Below, piece after piece: positions 33,965 through 42,822 of a stretch of DNA of 64,000 nt. The notes under the pieces are model-generated. The model had not been told where the DNA came from. It worked only from the letters and a program-made list of their open reading frames with translations, and searched no databases. Position 1 is the first letter of the stretch. Each line of letters opens with the position of its first letter. The stretch comes from Clostridiales bacterium. Its GTDB lineage: Bacteria > Bacillota > Clostridia > Saccharofermentanales > Saccharofermentanaceae. A program made the translations under genes and the position numbers. The stretch spans positions 85,144 through 149,143 of the forward strand of contig JAGAXM010000027.1 of NCBI GenBank assembly GCA_017940895.1, read 5' to 3'.

Positions 33965-34701
33965 TGGAAGTTACCAAGGAGCTTACAGAGAGAATCAAGG
34001 CTAATGCCGATAAGGTAAGAACTAATATTGCAGAAGCGTGCAGGGAAGCGGGACGCGATCCGTCTGAGGTTACGCTGGTCGGTGTATCCAAGGTGTTTCC
34101 TGTCGAGTATGCTGCTGCGGCCGTTATGGGCGGTCTTAATGATCTCGGAGAGAACCGCGTTCAGGAGCTCGTTCCGAAGATCGAGACTTTGGCTGTTAAC
34201 AAGCTCGATCCCCGCTGGCACCTGATCGGTACGCTTCAGCGTAATAAAGTTAAATATATTATAGGAAAGACTTATCTTATACATTCCGTAAATACACTCG
34301 AGCTTGCCGAGGAGATATCGAAGAGATCTGCTGCAGCGGGAATCGTTACAGACATACTCCTGCAGGGTAATATCTCGGGCGAGGAGAGTAAGCACGGTTT
34401 TACTCCCGAAGAGCTTAAGAGCGCCGTGGAGGCTGTGTCTGCCATGGAAGGCGTGCGCATGAGAGGCCTTATGACAATGGCTCCGATCGAGACTGCGCCG
34501 GGGCAGGCAAGACCTGTTTTCGAGAGGACGCGCGATATTTTCGAAGAGCTTAAGACTTCCGTAAAAGATCCGTCCTGCTGGGATACGCTGTCCATGGGCA
34601 TGAGCGGCGATTACAAAGAAGCTATTGCGGCGGGAAGCACTTGTGTTAGAATTGGAACCGCGATATTTGGCGACAGAAAGGCACTTCAGAGCCAAATTTG
34701 A
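33961..34701 (+). CDS. ylmE: YggS/YlmE-family PLP homeostasis protein
   Basis: This 246-residue protein is a member of the YggS/YlmE/PROSC family, PLP-binding proteins that keep vitamin B6 and amino-acid pools balanced. It contains the PLP lysine block LVGVSKVFPVEY, the FGENRVQEL-like motif LGENRVQELVPKIE, WHLIGTLQRNKVKYI and, near the end, LSMGMSGDYKEAIAAGST with RIGTAIFG. Its ATG overlaps the HlyD-like gene stop (ATGA). In Bacillota it often lies upstream of sepF, as here. A strong hairpin follows. Confidence 0.95.
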   Translation: MMEVTKELTERIKANADKVRTNIAEACREAGRDPSEVTLVGVSKVFPVEYAAAAVMGGLNDLGENRVQELVPKIETLAVNKLDPRWHLIGTLQRNKVKYIIGKTYLIHSVNTLELAEEISKRSAAAGIVTDILLQGNISGEESKHGFTPEELKSAVEAVSAMEGVRMRGLMTMAPIETAPGQARPVFERTRDIFEELKTSVKDPSCWDTLSMGMSGDYKEAIAAGSTCVRIGTAIFGDRKALQSQI

Positions 34702-34708
34702 TTTCTTG

Positions 34709-34757
34709 TGTAACATAGAAAACGGTCTATGTTACAGAAAAGTTTCTTTATTTTTCC
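34709..34757 (+). terminator. Terminator after ylmE
   Basis: A perfect 11-bp stem TGTAACATAGA (34709-34719) and TCTATGTTACA (34726-34736) with a six-base loop is followed by a T-rich stretch (34743-34756). Confidence 0.75.
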
Positions 34758-34783
34758 ATAGTCTTACAACCGCTCAAAATTAC

Positions 34784-34812
34784 TTGTGCAAGTGATTTTC
34801 AATTTGTATTAT
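34784..34812 (+). promoter_or_regulatory. Predicted promoter of sepF
   Basis: TTGTGC at 34784-34789 and TATTAT at 34807-34812 are exactly 17 bases apart, about 70 bases upstream of the sepF ATG. Confidence 0.6.
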
Positions 34813-34882
34813 CAAGCCATACTTTTTATCAACCACGCGGGTTTTGTGGTAACAATACAATAATTTAGGAGGAACGAAAAGT

Positions 34883-35380
34883 ATGGGCAAGTTTTCTGAT
34901 TTCATGAAGAAGCTTTATGATTATGAGGACGTAGAAGAGGGCGAGTACAACGCTTACGACATGGAAGAGTACGATGATGCAGGCGAGTCAGAGTACGATG
35001 CATCTTATGATTCTTTCCAGGAAGAGGTACCTTATATGCAGCCCGAGACACAGACATATATCCAGCAGCCTGTTGCAACAACTACTCCCGTCAGATCAGC
35101 TTCTACAGCTACAGTTGTAATGCTCTCACCTTACGACATCAGAACTTCCCAGATCGTTTGTGATCATATCCGTGAAGGCCATATCGTAATCTGCAACCTC
35201 ACACCTAACGCTAACAACCAGAGAGTTGTTGACTACATCTCCGGTGCAGTTTACTCCCTCGACGGTAAGATCGAGCCTACACCCGTTAAGACAACATTCG
35301 TCTGCACACCCAGACAGGTTGAGCTCATCGTAGACAGCCAGGCTGGCGAAGAGGGTGCTTCTAAGGTTTCTGCACTCTGA
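34883..35380 (+). CDS. sepF: Cell division protein SepF
   Basis: SepF binds the membrane through its N-terminal helix and bundles FtsZ at the division site. The 165-residue protein has the amphipathic start MGKFSDFMKKLYDYED, an acidic linker rich in Tyr, Glu and Asp (about residues 18-75) and the globular domain with SPYDIRTSQIVCDHIREGH, VICNLTPNANNQRVVDYISG and the AVYSLDGKIE block. AGGAGG precedes the ATG. It has its own promoter and terminator although the ylmE neighbour is conserved. Confidence 0.96.
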   Translation: MGKFSDFMKKLYDYEDVEEGEYNAYDMEEYDDAGESEYDASYDSFQEEVPYMQPETQTYIQQPVATTTPVRSASTATVVMLSPYDIRTSQIVCDHIREGHIVICNLTPNANNQRVVDYISGAVYSLDGKIEPTPVKTTFVCTPRQVELIVDSQAGEEGASKVSAL

Positions 35381-35418
35381 TAAGAGTACGAAATATCCTG
35401 TAAGTAGATTGGTTGATT

Positions 35419-35447
35419 AAGCCGGGATGAATTTCCCGGCTTTTTTA
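35419..35447 (+). terminator. Terminator after sepF
   Basis: A perfect 9-bp stem AAGCCGGGA (35419-35427) with TCCCGGCTT (35434-35442), six-base loop and a T run. Confidence 0.92.
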
Positions 35448-35487
35448 TGTTAAAATATATTTATCTTATTTTGCTTTGGGGCTACGG

Positions 35488-36108
35488 ATGAAAGAATCAG
35501 ATCGCGAGTATGTATTTACCAGCTTGAGCAGACTGTGCCAATCTTTAATATCAGAGGCGGAGGTGCTGTGTGAGCTGATCGACGATGACGGGGACTTTGA
35601 TTCCGTTGTCAGACATATCTCTTCAATTGAAGATGAAGCAGATAATATCATTCATGAGATTCAGTATTACTATCAGGAGAACCGCTTGTTCAGGGATCCT
35701 GACTGTATGATGATACTTGAGATCGTTATGGCAGTGGAGGCATGCACCGATCTTATCTATGATATCGCCAAGACGTTTATAAGACTTAATATCTATGAGG
35801 TTAAGGATAATATCGTATCAAGCTTTATGAGCGCGGGTTCCGGAGCCGTTAAGATGGCTGAACTTATGAACCGCATAAGAAGAATGAATAAGGCTGATAC
35901 GCCGATCAAGGACCTTATCGAACTCGATCATTACAGTGTCGAATATAAGAAGATTTATGAGCTTAATATGAAGAAGCTCTATGTAGACGGAACAGATCCT
36001 CTCGAAGTAATGAGATGGACGGCCGTCTATGATGCTTTTATGAAGCTTTTCGAAGGGTACGAGCACGTGGCCGAGTGCGGCGGCAAGTACTGCCTGTTCA
36101 TGGATTGA
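35488..36108 (+). CDS. DUF47/PhoU-like protein
   Basis: The 206-residue all-helical protein resembles the DUF47 family, PhoU-related cytoplasmic proteins usually paired with Pit phosphate transporters. Visible features are the helical repeat pattern with acidic metal-binding-like positions (HISSIEDEADNIIHEI, then EIVMAVEACTDLIYDI). No phosphate transporter is adjacent, so the partner may be elsewhere. The ATG at 35488 is preferred over an in-frame TTG at 35476; the ribosome site is weak. It lies 4 bases upstream of the deaminase-like gene. Confidence 0.75.
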   Translation: MKESDREYVFTSLSRLCQSLISEAEVLCELIDDDGDFDSVVRHISSIEDEADNIIHEIQYYYQENRLFRDPDCMMILEIVMAVEACTDLIYDIAKTFIRLNIYEVKDNIVSSFMSAGSGAVKMAELMNRIRRMNKADTPIKDLIELDHYSVEYKKIYELNMKKLYVDGTDPLEVMRWTAVYDAFMKLFEGYEHVAECGGKYCLFMD

Positions 36109-36112
36109 TCCC

Positions 36113-36538
36113 GTGCGTAAGTACGAAGTAACTCCCGATGATATGAAGCTTATCGATGAGGCGTACGCTGCGCTTCATAAGGCTCAGGTTCCGGGCAATT
36201 TCTTCCATACGGTCGGCTGCTGCCTGAAGGCGAAGGACGGCACGCTGTACCACGGCGTTAACTGCGACTGCATACACGGCTCATGCGCCGAATTCATCGC
36301 AGTCGGCAACGCGAAGGTGAACGGTTGCCATGACTTTGATACGATCGTCTCTGTTCATCCCGACGGCCCTGCGGGCCTGTTCTCACCGTGCGGCAATTGC
36401 CGACAGATGCTGATGGAGTATTCTCCTGATATAAAAGTAATCCTCGCCGATGAGAACGGCGAGATCATCAAGACTGATATTGCCGAATTGCTGCCGCTCG
36501 CGTGGACCAGACTGCCCACCGGGGATCTCATGCATTAA
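36113..36538 (+). CDS. Cytidine deaminase-like zinc enzyme
   Basis: The 141-residue protein has the zinc deaminase core: CIHGSCAEFIAVGNA supplies the first zinc cysteine and catalytic Glu (CAE), and SPCGNCRQML supplies the PCxxC pair. This three-cysteine pattern is that of tetrameric cytidine deaminases and of blasticidin-S deaminase-like proteins. Length and start (GTG, RKYEV) fit, though the N-terminal helix (residues 1-30) is divergent and the substrate could be something other than cytidine. It follows the DUF47 gene closely and converges on metF across an inverted repeat. Confidence 0.85.
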   Translation: MRKYEVTPDDMKLIDEAYAALHKAQVPGNFFHTVGCCLKAKDGTLYHGVNCDCIHGSCAEFIAVGNAKVNGCHDFDTIVSVHPDGPAGLFSPCGNCRQMLMEYSPDIKVILADENGEIIKTDIAELLPLAWTRLPTGDLMH

Positions 36539-36612
36539 CACAAGCCCTTGCTTCGCTACGTACTCCGCGCTTCGCTTGTGCGTAAGTCCGCTCAGCGAAT
36601 TGCTTGTGTTAA
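36535..36612. repeat. 78-base element bounded by an 11-bp inverted repeat
   Basis: TTAACACAAGC (36535-36545) and GCTTGTGTTAA (36602-36612) are perfect inverted copies. The 56 bases between contain further GCTTCGC/AGCGAA-type self-complementary words. It sits in the gap between two convergent genes and includes the deaminase stop codon. It may act as a two-way transcription end, although no T run follows, or be a small palindromic repeat. Confidence 0.6.
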
Positions 36613-36615
36613 TAC

Positions 36616-37476
36616 TTACACTATATTCCTAATACCTTCGCAGATCCTACGGGCTACGAGGGGATTATTCATTGTATACAGATGAATCCCGCGCGTGTCG
36701 TGCACGAGCAGATCGATGATTTGGCTTAAGCAGTAGGACATACCTGCGTCGAACAGCGCGGCTTTGTTATCCTCGTAGCGGTTGACGATCCTCTGGAATC
36801 TCAAGGGGAAAGACGCGTGGCATAGAGTCACCATGCGCTTGATCTGCGCGGCGTTGATGACCGGCATGATGCCGGGAATGATGGGAATATTTATGTCGGC
36901 GATGCGGCACTCCTCGTGGAAGTGGTAGAAGATGCTGTTGTCGAAGAATAGCTGTGACAGCAGCACTTCCGCGCCGGCGTCGACTTTCTTTTTGAGGCTT
37001 CGAATCTCGCTTATGGTATCAGGAGACTCGGGATGTCTCTCCGGGTAGCATGCACCTAAGAAGCAGAAGTCGTTACGGTCTTTAAGGTAAGAGATGAGAT
37101 TCGATGAGTTCTTGAAGTCATCTTTGGCAGGTGCGTTGGGGTTCGGATCCCCGCGGAGCGCGAGGATGTTTTCGATGCCTTCCGCTTTCAGTACGTGCGC
37201 GAACTCATCGATCTCGTGTCTGTCGTAGTGCAGACATGTAAGGTGCACCACGGGTTCGATTCCGTACTCGTATTTGATCTTCTTGGCAAGCTCGATGGTC
37301 CTGTTGCAGTTGGACGAGCCGCCTGCGCCGAACGTGACGCTGATGAAATCAGGCTTAAGTTCGGACAGGACCTCGAGTGTCGCGTCGATATTACGAAGTT
37401 CGTCGTCCCTCTTGGGAGGGAAGATCTCGAACGACAGAGTTCTCTTATTTTCCTTGTAAAGATCGGTTATCTTCAT
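36616..37476 (-). CDS. metF: 5,10-methylenetetrahydrofolate reductase
   Basis: MetF reduces methylene-tetrahydrofolate to methyl-tetrahydrofolate, the methyl donor for methionine synthase. The 286-residue protein shows the family start [57 protein letters not shown] and [11 protein letters not shown]. Its start overlaps the metE stop by four bases, so both are translated from one transcript, metE first. Length is normal. Confidence 0.96.
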   Translation of the reverse strand: MKITDLYKENKRTLSFEIFPPKRDDELRNIDATLEVLSELKPDFISVTFGAGGSSNCNRTIELAKKIKYEYGIEPVVHLTCLHYDRHEIDEFAHVLKAEGIENILALRGDPNPNAPAKDDFKNSSNLISYLKDRNDFCFLGACYPERHPESPDTISEIRSLKKKVDAGAEVLLSQLFFDNSIFYHFHEECRIADINIPIIPGIMPVINAAQIKRMVTLCHASFPLRFQRIVNRYEDNKAALFDAGMSYCLSQIIDLLVHDTRGIHLYTMNNPLVARRICEGIRNIV

Positions 37477-39731
37477 CTTAACTTCTTTGCTGCTTCTACG
37501 AGATTCTTGAGGCTCTTTACAGTCTCTTCGTTGCCTCTTGTCTTAAGACCGCAGTCGGGGTTGACCCAGAGCTTGCTGTCGTCGATCTTGGCTCTCATCT
37601 TGGTAAGAGCCGTAACGATCTCATCGACGGAAGGAACGCGGGGGCTGTGGATGTCGTATACGCCGGGGCCGACCTCTGTCTTGAAGTTGTTCTCCTTCAG
37701 CGAATCGAGGATGAGAAGGTCAGATCTTGAAGCCTCGAATGTGATGACGTCAGCATCCATCGCGTCGATCGCGGGGATGATGTCCGTGAACTCACTGTAG
37801 CACATATGCGTGTGGATCTGAGTCTCGGGCTTTACGCCGGAAGTAACGAGTCTGAAGGCTGGGATAGCCCAGTCGAGATACTCGCTGTACCAGTCGGACT
37901 TTCTCAAAGGAAGCTTTTCACGGAGTGCAGCCTCGTCGATCTGGATGATGTTGATGCCGTTAGCCTCGAGGTCGAGTACTTCATCGCGAATCGCAAGTGC
38001 GATCTGCAGTGTGCTCTCCTTGATGGAGATGTCTTCACGGTGGAAGGACCAGTTCAGGATCGTAACAGGACCTGTGAGCATGCCCTTTACTTCCTTGTCG
38101 GTGCAGCTCTTCGCGAATGCGGACCACTTAACCGTGATCGCTTCCTTACGTGATACGTCACCCCAGATGAACGGAGGCTTAACGCATCTTGTACCGTAGG
38201 ACTGAACCCATGCCTTCTCTGTGAACAGGTATCCCTCGAGGTGCTCGCCGAAATACTCTACCATGTCGTTACGCTCGAACTCGCCGTGAACGAGGACGTC
38301 GAGACCGATCTCCTCCTGGAGCTTGATGCACTCGGCGATCTTGTTCTTGTTGAAGTTAACGTACTCCTCCTCGGAGATGTTGCCCTTTCTGAAGTCCTGA
38401 CGGTTCTTTCTTACGTCAGCGGTCTGCGGGAAGGAACCGATAGTGGTTGTAGGAAACAGCGGCAGATTAAAGCGCGCCTTCTGGATCTTCTCGCGCTCTG
38501 CAAACTCGGGAAGTCTTGTGTAGTCGGAATCCTTGATGTTCTTTACTCTCTCCTGAACCTTCGCGTCGTAAGCGTTTACACGGCTCTCGTGAAGCTTTCT
38601 GTTAGCCTCGAGCACAGCCTCGTCCTTGTTGACTGCAAGGGAAGCGATCTGAACGAGCTCGGGCAGCTTCTCCTCGGCAAAAGCGAAATGCTTCTTGTAC
38701 TCATCCGTAAGCTTCGTCTCGCTTGCGAGTGTATAAGGCACGTGCAGGAGGGAGCAGGAAGTGTTTACTACGATGTTGTCTTCGCCTGCGGCAGCCTTGA
38801 TCTCGTCGATGATGCCGAGAGTCTTCTCGTAGTTATTCTTCCAGATGTTCTTGCCGTTTACGACACCTGCGAAAAGAAGCTTATCAGCCGGGAATCCGTT
38901 GCTCTTAACAAGCTCGAGCGTCTTCTTGCCCTCGATGAAGTCGAGGCCGATACCGTCGAATGCGAGCGCCGTTACTTCGCTGTAGATATCTCTGATATCG
39001 CCGAAATATGTCTGCAGGAGAACCTTCACGCTGCCCTTGCTGCCGAGGATGGTGTTGTAGATATCCTTGAAGATCTTGTTGTCTTCAGCACTCAAGTCGT
39101 GTACGAGGTAAGGTTCGTCGAACTCGATCCACTCTGCGCCTGCTTTGGCAACAGCATTTATGAGCTTAACGTATTCAGCGGCGAAAACGGGTGCGTAGTC
39201 TGCGATTGTTTTCGAGCCGGTGTAGCGAAGAAGCTTTAAGAAAGTGAAGGGACCTGTTACAGCAACCTTGGTGTTAACGCCGAGCGCTGAGGCTTCCTTG
39301 TACTCGTCGACAGGCTTGGTGCCGGTGAGCTTAACTTCCGTATCGTCGGAGATCTCGGGTACGAGGTAGTGGTAGTTCGTGTTGAACCACTTCTTCATGG
39401 CGAGGGCCTTAACGTTGCCCTTGTCGCCCTGGTAGCCTCTTGCCATCGCGAAATATGTATCGAGAGAGGGCAGACCGAGCTCTGTGTATCTTGCGGGGAT
39501 GATGTTAAAGAGTACGGCTGTGTCGAGAACGTTGTCGTAGAATGAGAAGTCGTTAGAAGAGATGAAGTCGATGCCTGCATCCTTCTGTGCCTTGAGATTG
39601 TCTGCGCGGATAGCGGCTGCTGTCTCGTTAAGCTCGCTCTCTGTGATCTCGCCCTTGAAGTATTTCTCGGAGGCGAACTTGAGCTCTCTGTCCTTTCCGA
39701 TTCTTGGATAACCGATAACTGATGTCTTCAT
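37473..39731 (-). CDS. metE: Cobalamin-independent methionine synthase
   Basis: MetE transfers a methyl group from methyl-tetrahydrofolate triglutamate to homocysteine in the cytoplasm. The 752-residue protein has the two-barrel architecture: an N-terminal barrel starting [17 protein letters not shown] and a catalytic C-terminal barrel with [57 protein letters not shown] (zinc His and Cys) and [12 protein letters not shown] (zinc Cys). AAGGAG precedes the ATG. A divergent LysR gene and a palindromic site suggest LysR-type control; no SAM riboswitch or T-box was seen in the 143-base divergent region. Confidence 0.97.
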   Translation of the reverse strand: MKTSVIGYPRIGKDRELKFASEKYFKGEITESELNETAAAIRADNLKAQKDAGIDFISSNDFSFYDNVLDTAVLFNIIPARYTELGLPSLDTYFAMARGYQGDKGNVKALAMKKWFNTNYHYLVPEISDDTEVKLTGTKPVDEYKEASALGVNTKVAVTGPFTFLKLLRYTGSKTIADYAPVFAAEYVKLINAVAKAGAEWIEFDEPYLVHDLSAEDNKIFKDIYNTILGSKGSVKVLLQTYFGDIRDIYSEVTALAFDGIGLDFIEGKKTLELVKSNGFPADKLLFAGVVNGKNIWKNNYEKTLGIIDEIKAAAGEDNIVVNTSCSLLHVPYTLASETKLTDEYKKHFAFAEEKLPELVQIASLAVNKDEAVLEANRKLHESRVNAYDAKVQERVKNIKDSDYTRLPEFAEREKIQKARFNLPLFPTTTIGSFPQTADVRKNRQDFRKGNISEEEYVNFNKNKIAECIKLQEEIGLDVLVHGEFERNDMVEYFGEHLEGYLFTEKAWVQSYGTRCVKPPFIWGDVSRKEAITVKWSAFAKSCTDKEVKGMLTGPVTILNWSFHREDISIKESTLQIALAIRDEVLDLEANGINIIQIDEAALREKLPLRKSDWYSEYLDWAIPAFRLVTSGVKPETQIHTHMCYSEFTDIIPAIDAMDADVITFEASRSDLLILDSLKENNFKTEVGPGVYDIHSPRVPSVDEIVTALTKMRAKIDDSKLWVNPDCGLKTRGNEETVKSLKNLVEAAKKLR

Positions 39732-39770
39732 ATGTTTTCTCCTTGTTTCAATGCATTTTCTATGGTGCCG

Positions 39771-39800
39771 AGTATATGCCTATTGACACAGTGGGTAAAA
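39771..39800 (-). promoter_or_regulatory. Predicted metE-metF promoter
   Basis: On the minus strand TTTTAC (39795-39800) and TATACT (39771-39776) are 18 bases apart, about 40 bases upstream of the metE ATG. Confidence 0.5.
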
Positions 39801-39810
39801 TACATAAAAT
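39783..39810 (+). promoter_or_regulatory. Predicted promoter of the divergent LysR gene
   Basis: A perfect TTGACA (39783-39788) and TAAAAT (39805-39810) with 16-base spacing face the LysR gene. The site overlaps the predicted metE promoter on the other strand, so the two could compete. Confidence 0.6.
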
Positions 39811-39829
39811 TGGAGTGTAAATATAGGAA

Positions 39830-39860
39830 AAATCTATGGAACGGATGTGAACATAGATTT
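39830..39860. promoter_or_regulatory. Perfect inverted repeat, probable LysR binding site
   Basis: AAATCTATG (39830-39838) and CATAGATTT (39852-39860) form a 9-bp perfect inverted repeat with a 13-base spacer. It contains the T-N11-A type layout favoured by LysR-family proteins, and lies just upstream of the LysR ribosome site. Autoregulation and control of metE are plausible. Confidence 0.6.
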
Positions 39861-39874
39861 CTGTGAGGTATACG

Positions 39875-40777
39875 ATGACTCTTAAACAATTGCATTATGC
39901 TGTAACCATAGCCGAGACCGGCAGTATTACCGAGGCTTCGAAGAAGCTGTTCCTGGCCCAACCGAGCCTTACGGCATCAATACGCGAACTCGAGAACGAA
40001 TACGGTGTCACGATCTTTACCCGAAGCAAGAAGGGCATCGAAGTCACGAAGGAAGGCGAGGAGTTCTTAGGTTACGCACGGCAGGTGCTCGAGCAGGCGA
40101 ACCTTATAGAAGAAAGATATAACGGCGCGCATAAGGGTAAGGTCAGATTCTGTGTGTCTTCGCAGCATTACTCGTTCGCGGTAGAGGCTTTTGTTAAGCT
40201 GCTGAAAGACTTGGATCCCGATAAGTATGAGTTCCATATGAGGGAGACCGAGACGTATGACATTATTAACGACGTGGCGACGTTAAGAAGTGAGATCGGG
40301 ATACTTTATCTTAATAAGTTCAATGAGACTGTTATTACTAAGACTCTTAAGGATAATGATCTTGTATTCCATGAGCTGTTCGTGGCAAAGCCCCATGTTT
40401 TTGTGGGAAAGAATTCGCCGCTTGCTTCGAAAAAGAGGATCAAATTGGATGATCTTAAGCCGTACCCGAGACTTTCGTATGAGCAGGGAAGCCATAACTC
40501 ATTCTATTTCTCGGAGGAGATCTTAAGTACGCTCGACTGCGATAAGGAGCTGATCGTGCGTGACCGCGCGACGCTGTTTAACCTCTTGATCGGTATGAGC
40601 GGTTATACGATCTGCAGCGGTGTGATCAATGAAGATCTTAACGGACCGAATATCGTGGCAAGGCCACTCGCGGTCGACGATTATATGCAGATAGGATTTA
40701 TTAAGCCTGCCAATAACGTGACGTCCAGACTCGCAGCTCTGTATATCGAAGCGCTGCAGGAGATGGTAAGAGCGTAA
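39875..40777 (+). CDS. LysR-family transcriptional regulator
   Basis: The 300-residue protein has the LysR winged helix at residues 1-60 (MTLKQLHYAVTIAETGSITEASKKLFLAQPS..., broken here) followed by IRELENEYGVTIF and a linker helix. The periplasmic-binding-fold effector domain runs from about residue 90 to the end. Divergent placement from metE-metF suggests it controls methionine synthesis, perhaps with homocysteine or a related ligand as MetR does. That is inference from context. The ATG at 39875 has GAGGTA upstream; a GTG at 39863 is less likely. Confidence 0.92.
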   Translation: MTLKQLHYAVTIAETGSITEASKKLFLAQPSLTASIRELENEYGVTIFTRSKKGIEVTKEGEEFLGYARQVLEQANLIEERYNGAHKGKVRFCVSSQHYSFAVEAFVKLLKDLDPDKYEFHMRETETYDIINDVATLRSEIGILYLNKFNETVITKTLKDNDLVFHELFVAKPHVFVGKNSPLASKKRIKLDDLKPYPRLSYEQGSHNSFYFSEEILSTLDCDKELIVRDRATLFNLLIGMSGYTICSGVINEDLNGPNIVARPLAVDDYMQIGFIKPANNVTSRLAALYIEALQEMVRA

Positions 40778-40778
40778 G

Positions 40779-40807
40779 TTGACATCTTGACATCTCATCA
40801 CTAATAT
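40779..40807 (+). promoter_or_regulatory. Predicted promoter of the TetR-type operon
   Basis: Perfect TTGACA (40779-40784) and TAATAT (40802-40807) are 17 bases apart. A second TTGACA follows at 40787 but without a matching -10. Confidence 0.65.
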
Positions 40808-40824
40808 ATAAGTGCAATTATATA
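40805..40824. promoter_or_regulatory. Inverted repeat, probable TetR operator
   Basis: TATATAA (40805-40811) and TTATATA (40818-40824) flank a six-base spacer and overlap the -10 box. A direct repeat ACTAATATA occurs at 40800 and again at 40830. Position fits self-repression by the TetR-type regulator downstream. Confidence 0.5.
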
Positions 40825-40851
40825 AATGTACTAATATAATGAGGTGTAAAG

Positions 40852-41433
40852 ATGGCGCGTAAGACTACTATCGGTAAAGACGTTATCCTTGAAGCGGCAC
40901 TGCAGATGCTGATTGCTGACGGATACGAATCCATAAATATAAGGACACTTGCGGAGAAGATCGGCTGCTCGTCGCAGCCTCTGGTCTGGCACTTCGAGAA
41001 TATGGAAGGGCTCCGCAAGGCGCTCGCCGTCTATGCCCGCGGGTATGCGGTGCGTAAGGCAGACCCGGGTAAAAGGGAAGGCGCGGATGCATTCGAGTTC
41101 ATGGGAAGATCTTACATCAGGATGGCGATGAAGGAGCCGAATCTTTTTAAGTTCCTGTATCTCGGCGGTTGTCCTATCGAGAAGCCTCTTACGCTTAGCG
41201 GCATCTCACGTGAAGCCGACTCGGAGGCGATGATCGCTGCCATAAGTGAGCAGACCGGACTTACACCTTCACAGACTCTTAAGGTTATTCAGAATACGAT
41301 CATGTATTCGCACGGAGTCGCGACTATGATCGCGACAGGTGTTTTTAATGCGCCCGAGAAGCAGGTTATGGCGTTGATCAAGAGTGCGTCTGAAGCTTTC
41401 GTTCTTCAGCTGAAAGCAGGTTCAAATGGATAA
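40852..41433 (+). CDS. TetR-family regulator
   Basis: The 193-residue protein has a TetR N-terminal helix-turn-helix (KDVILEAALQMLIADGYESI, then IRTLAEKIGCSSQPLVWHFENMEGL, cut here by length) and a helical ligand/dimer domain resembling the WHG-type group. GAGGTG precedes the ATG. It overlaps the following membrane protein gene by 8 bases and therefore probably controls it together with itself. The ligand is unknown. Confidence 0.9.
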   Translation: MARKTTIGKDVILEAALQMLIADGYESINIRTLAEKIGCSSQPLVWHFENMEGLRKALAVYARGYAVRKADPGKREGADAFEFMGRSYIRMAMKEPNLFKFLYLGGCPIEKPLTLSGISREADSEAMIAAISEQTGLTPSQTLKVIQNTIMYSHGVATMIATGVFNAPEKQVMALIKSASEAFVLQLKAGSNG

Positions 41434-42145
41434 GAATAAACTGCCCTGGCTGCTGCCGGTACGATCTGTATTGTTTCTTCTTATATTTGTTATCGGTGCT
41501 GCGTTGACCGGTAAGGCTGTAGATGAGATCACGAATTGGTGGACTGTAGTTGTTACTGTCGTGAATGTGATCACCATCGCGCTTCTTGTTATTACTGCTA
41601 AGCGCAGCGGAAAGACGTATAAAGAACTAATTAACTATAAGAAGGGTGTAACTAAGATCCGACAGGTAATCGGCATGATCGTAATCGTCTTCCTCCTCGG
41701 CATGGGGTTCATGTATCTTACGGCTTTCCTTCTGTACGGAACTGTGATGCCTGAACCTGCGGTTAAGATGGCGGCTCCCATACCTGCTGTGCTCGCGGTG
41801 ATCAACTTCCTGCTGTTCCCGCTGACTGTGCCTTTCGCAGAGGACGGACTGTACTTAGGGTACGGCGTGAACCGGATCAAGAACGATAAGCTCGCAGTTA
41901 TAATTCCTGCATTCTTTTTCGCTGTGCAGCACTGCTTTATACCCGTGTTCTTTGACGTAAAGTACATCCTGTACAGATTCTTCTCATTCCTGCCGCTGAC
42001 GCTCGTTTTGTGCTGGCATTACCGTAAGCACAGAAATCCGCTGCCGATCATGATCGGACACGGTCTGATCGACATGAGCATGTCGGTGATGGTGCTCGTG
42101 ATGTCTTTAGGTCCCGCGCTGTACGAATCAATGATTAACGCATAA
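41426..42145 (+). CDS. CPBP-like membrane protein with altered motif
   Basis: The 239-residue protein has about seven membrane segments and resembles CPBP/Abi intramembrane proteases. CPBP proteins have an EExxxR motif followed by two histidine motifs. Here the first reads AEDGLYLGY, so the second Glu is Asp and the Arg is not at its place, while FFFAVQHCF and MIGHGLIDM keep the two histidine motifs. The protein may be inactive or a divergent member. It is coupled to the TetR gene upstream and probably repressed by it. Confidence 0.6.
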   Translation: MDKNKLPWLLPVRSVLFLLIFVIGAALTGKAVDEITNWWTVVVTVVNVITIALLVITAKRSGKTYKELINYKKGVTKIRQVIGMIVIVFLLGMGFMYLTAFLLYGTVMPEPAVKMAAPIPAVLAVINFLLFPLTVPFAEDGLYLGYGVNRIKNDKLAVIIPAFFFAVQHCFIPVFFDVKYILYRFFSFLPLTLVLCWHYRKHRNPLPIMIGHGLIDMSMSVMVLVMSLGPALYESMINA

Positions 42146-42215
42146 TTAACATAGGTCAATGCTATCGGGTCTTTGCTTCTGATATAGTAACAGCAGAAGA
42201 CGAAGGGAGACCTGT

Positions 42216-42812
42216 ATGGACAAGGCGTATCTTATAAATCAGCTGGCGGAGCTTGCCGCTGCATATGAGCTTGATATACCTGAGCAGATACTCGATCAGG
42301 TCATCAGCATCTCCGAGTTCAAGGTATATAACAAAGGCGATATCCTCGCGCGTATCGGCGAGTCTTCGACGTATGCGGGCATCGTCATGAACGGCGTTGC
42401 AAGGTGTTTCTATGTCGATGGCGACGGGAATGACGTGACCAGGTTTTTCGCTTGTGAGGGGAACGCGTGCATGGACGACGGTCTTATCGGCAACCCGGAG
42501 TACGCAGCCATGTGGGAGGCGCTGGAGGAGACGACGGTGATGTTGTTCGAGGCGCGGCTCATGAAGAAACTTATCATGTCGTCGGAGCAGATCAAGACGA
42601 TCTGGATAGAGTTGCTCGAGAGCGGTATGCGCTACAAGCTTTACAGGGAGAACGGGTTCCTCGTGGAGAATGCGACGGAGCGGTATTTAAGTTTCCGTAA
42701 GCGGTTCCCGAGCCTTATCGGGCGCGTGCCGCAGCAGTATATAGCGACGTATCTCGGAATCAAGCCCGAGTCACTCAGCAGAATAAAGAATTCACTTAAA
42801 GAAGAGGTATAA
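42216..42812 (+). CDS. Crp/Fnr-type transcriptional regulator
   Basis: The 198-residue protein has an N-terminal cyclic-nucleotide-binding-type barrel (about residues 25-115, with GDILARIGESSTYAGIVMNG) and a C-terminal helix-turn-helix region (about 150-195, RVPQQYIATYLGIKPESLSRI). No cysteine cluster typical of Fnr oxygen sensing is seen, and the cAMP phosphate-binding RxS pocket is absent. AGGGAG precedes the ATG. The next gene, an aldo/keto reductase, starts 10 bases later and may be its target. Confidence 0.88.
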   Translation: MDKAYLINQLAELAAAYELDIPEQILDQVISISEFKVYNKGDILARIGESSTYAGIVMNGVARCFYVDGDGNDVTRFFACEGNACMDDGLIGNPEYAAMWEALEETTVMLFEARLMKKLIMSSEQIKTIWIELLESGMRYKLYRENGFLVENATERYLSFRKRFPSLIGRVPQQYIATYLGIKPESLSRIKNSLKEEV

Positions 42813-42822
42813 GGAGGCAGTT

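Noticed and set aside
38241..39239. A 332-codon plus-strand frame opposite metE
   Set aside because: metE has full-length homology and catalytic motifs on the minus strand; the plus frame is rich in Leu and Val without any recognised domain.
39732..39874. A SAM riboswitch or T-box leader upstream of metE
   Set aside because: The region is too short and contains none of the conserved stems or the T-box TGG sequence; LysR control fits better.
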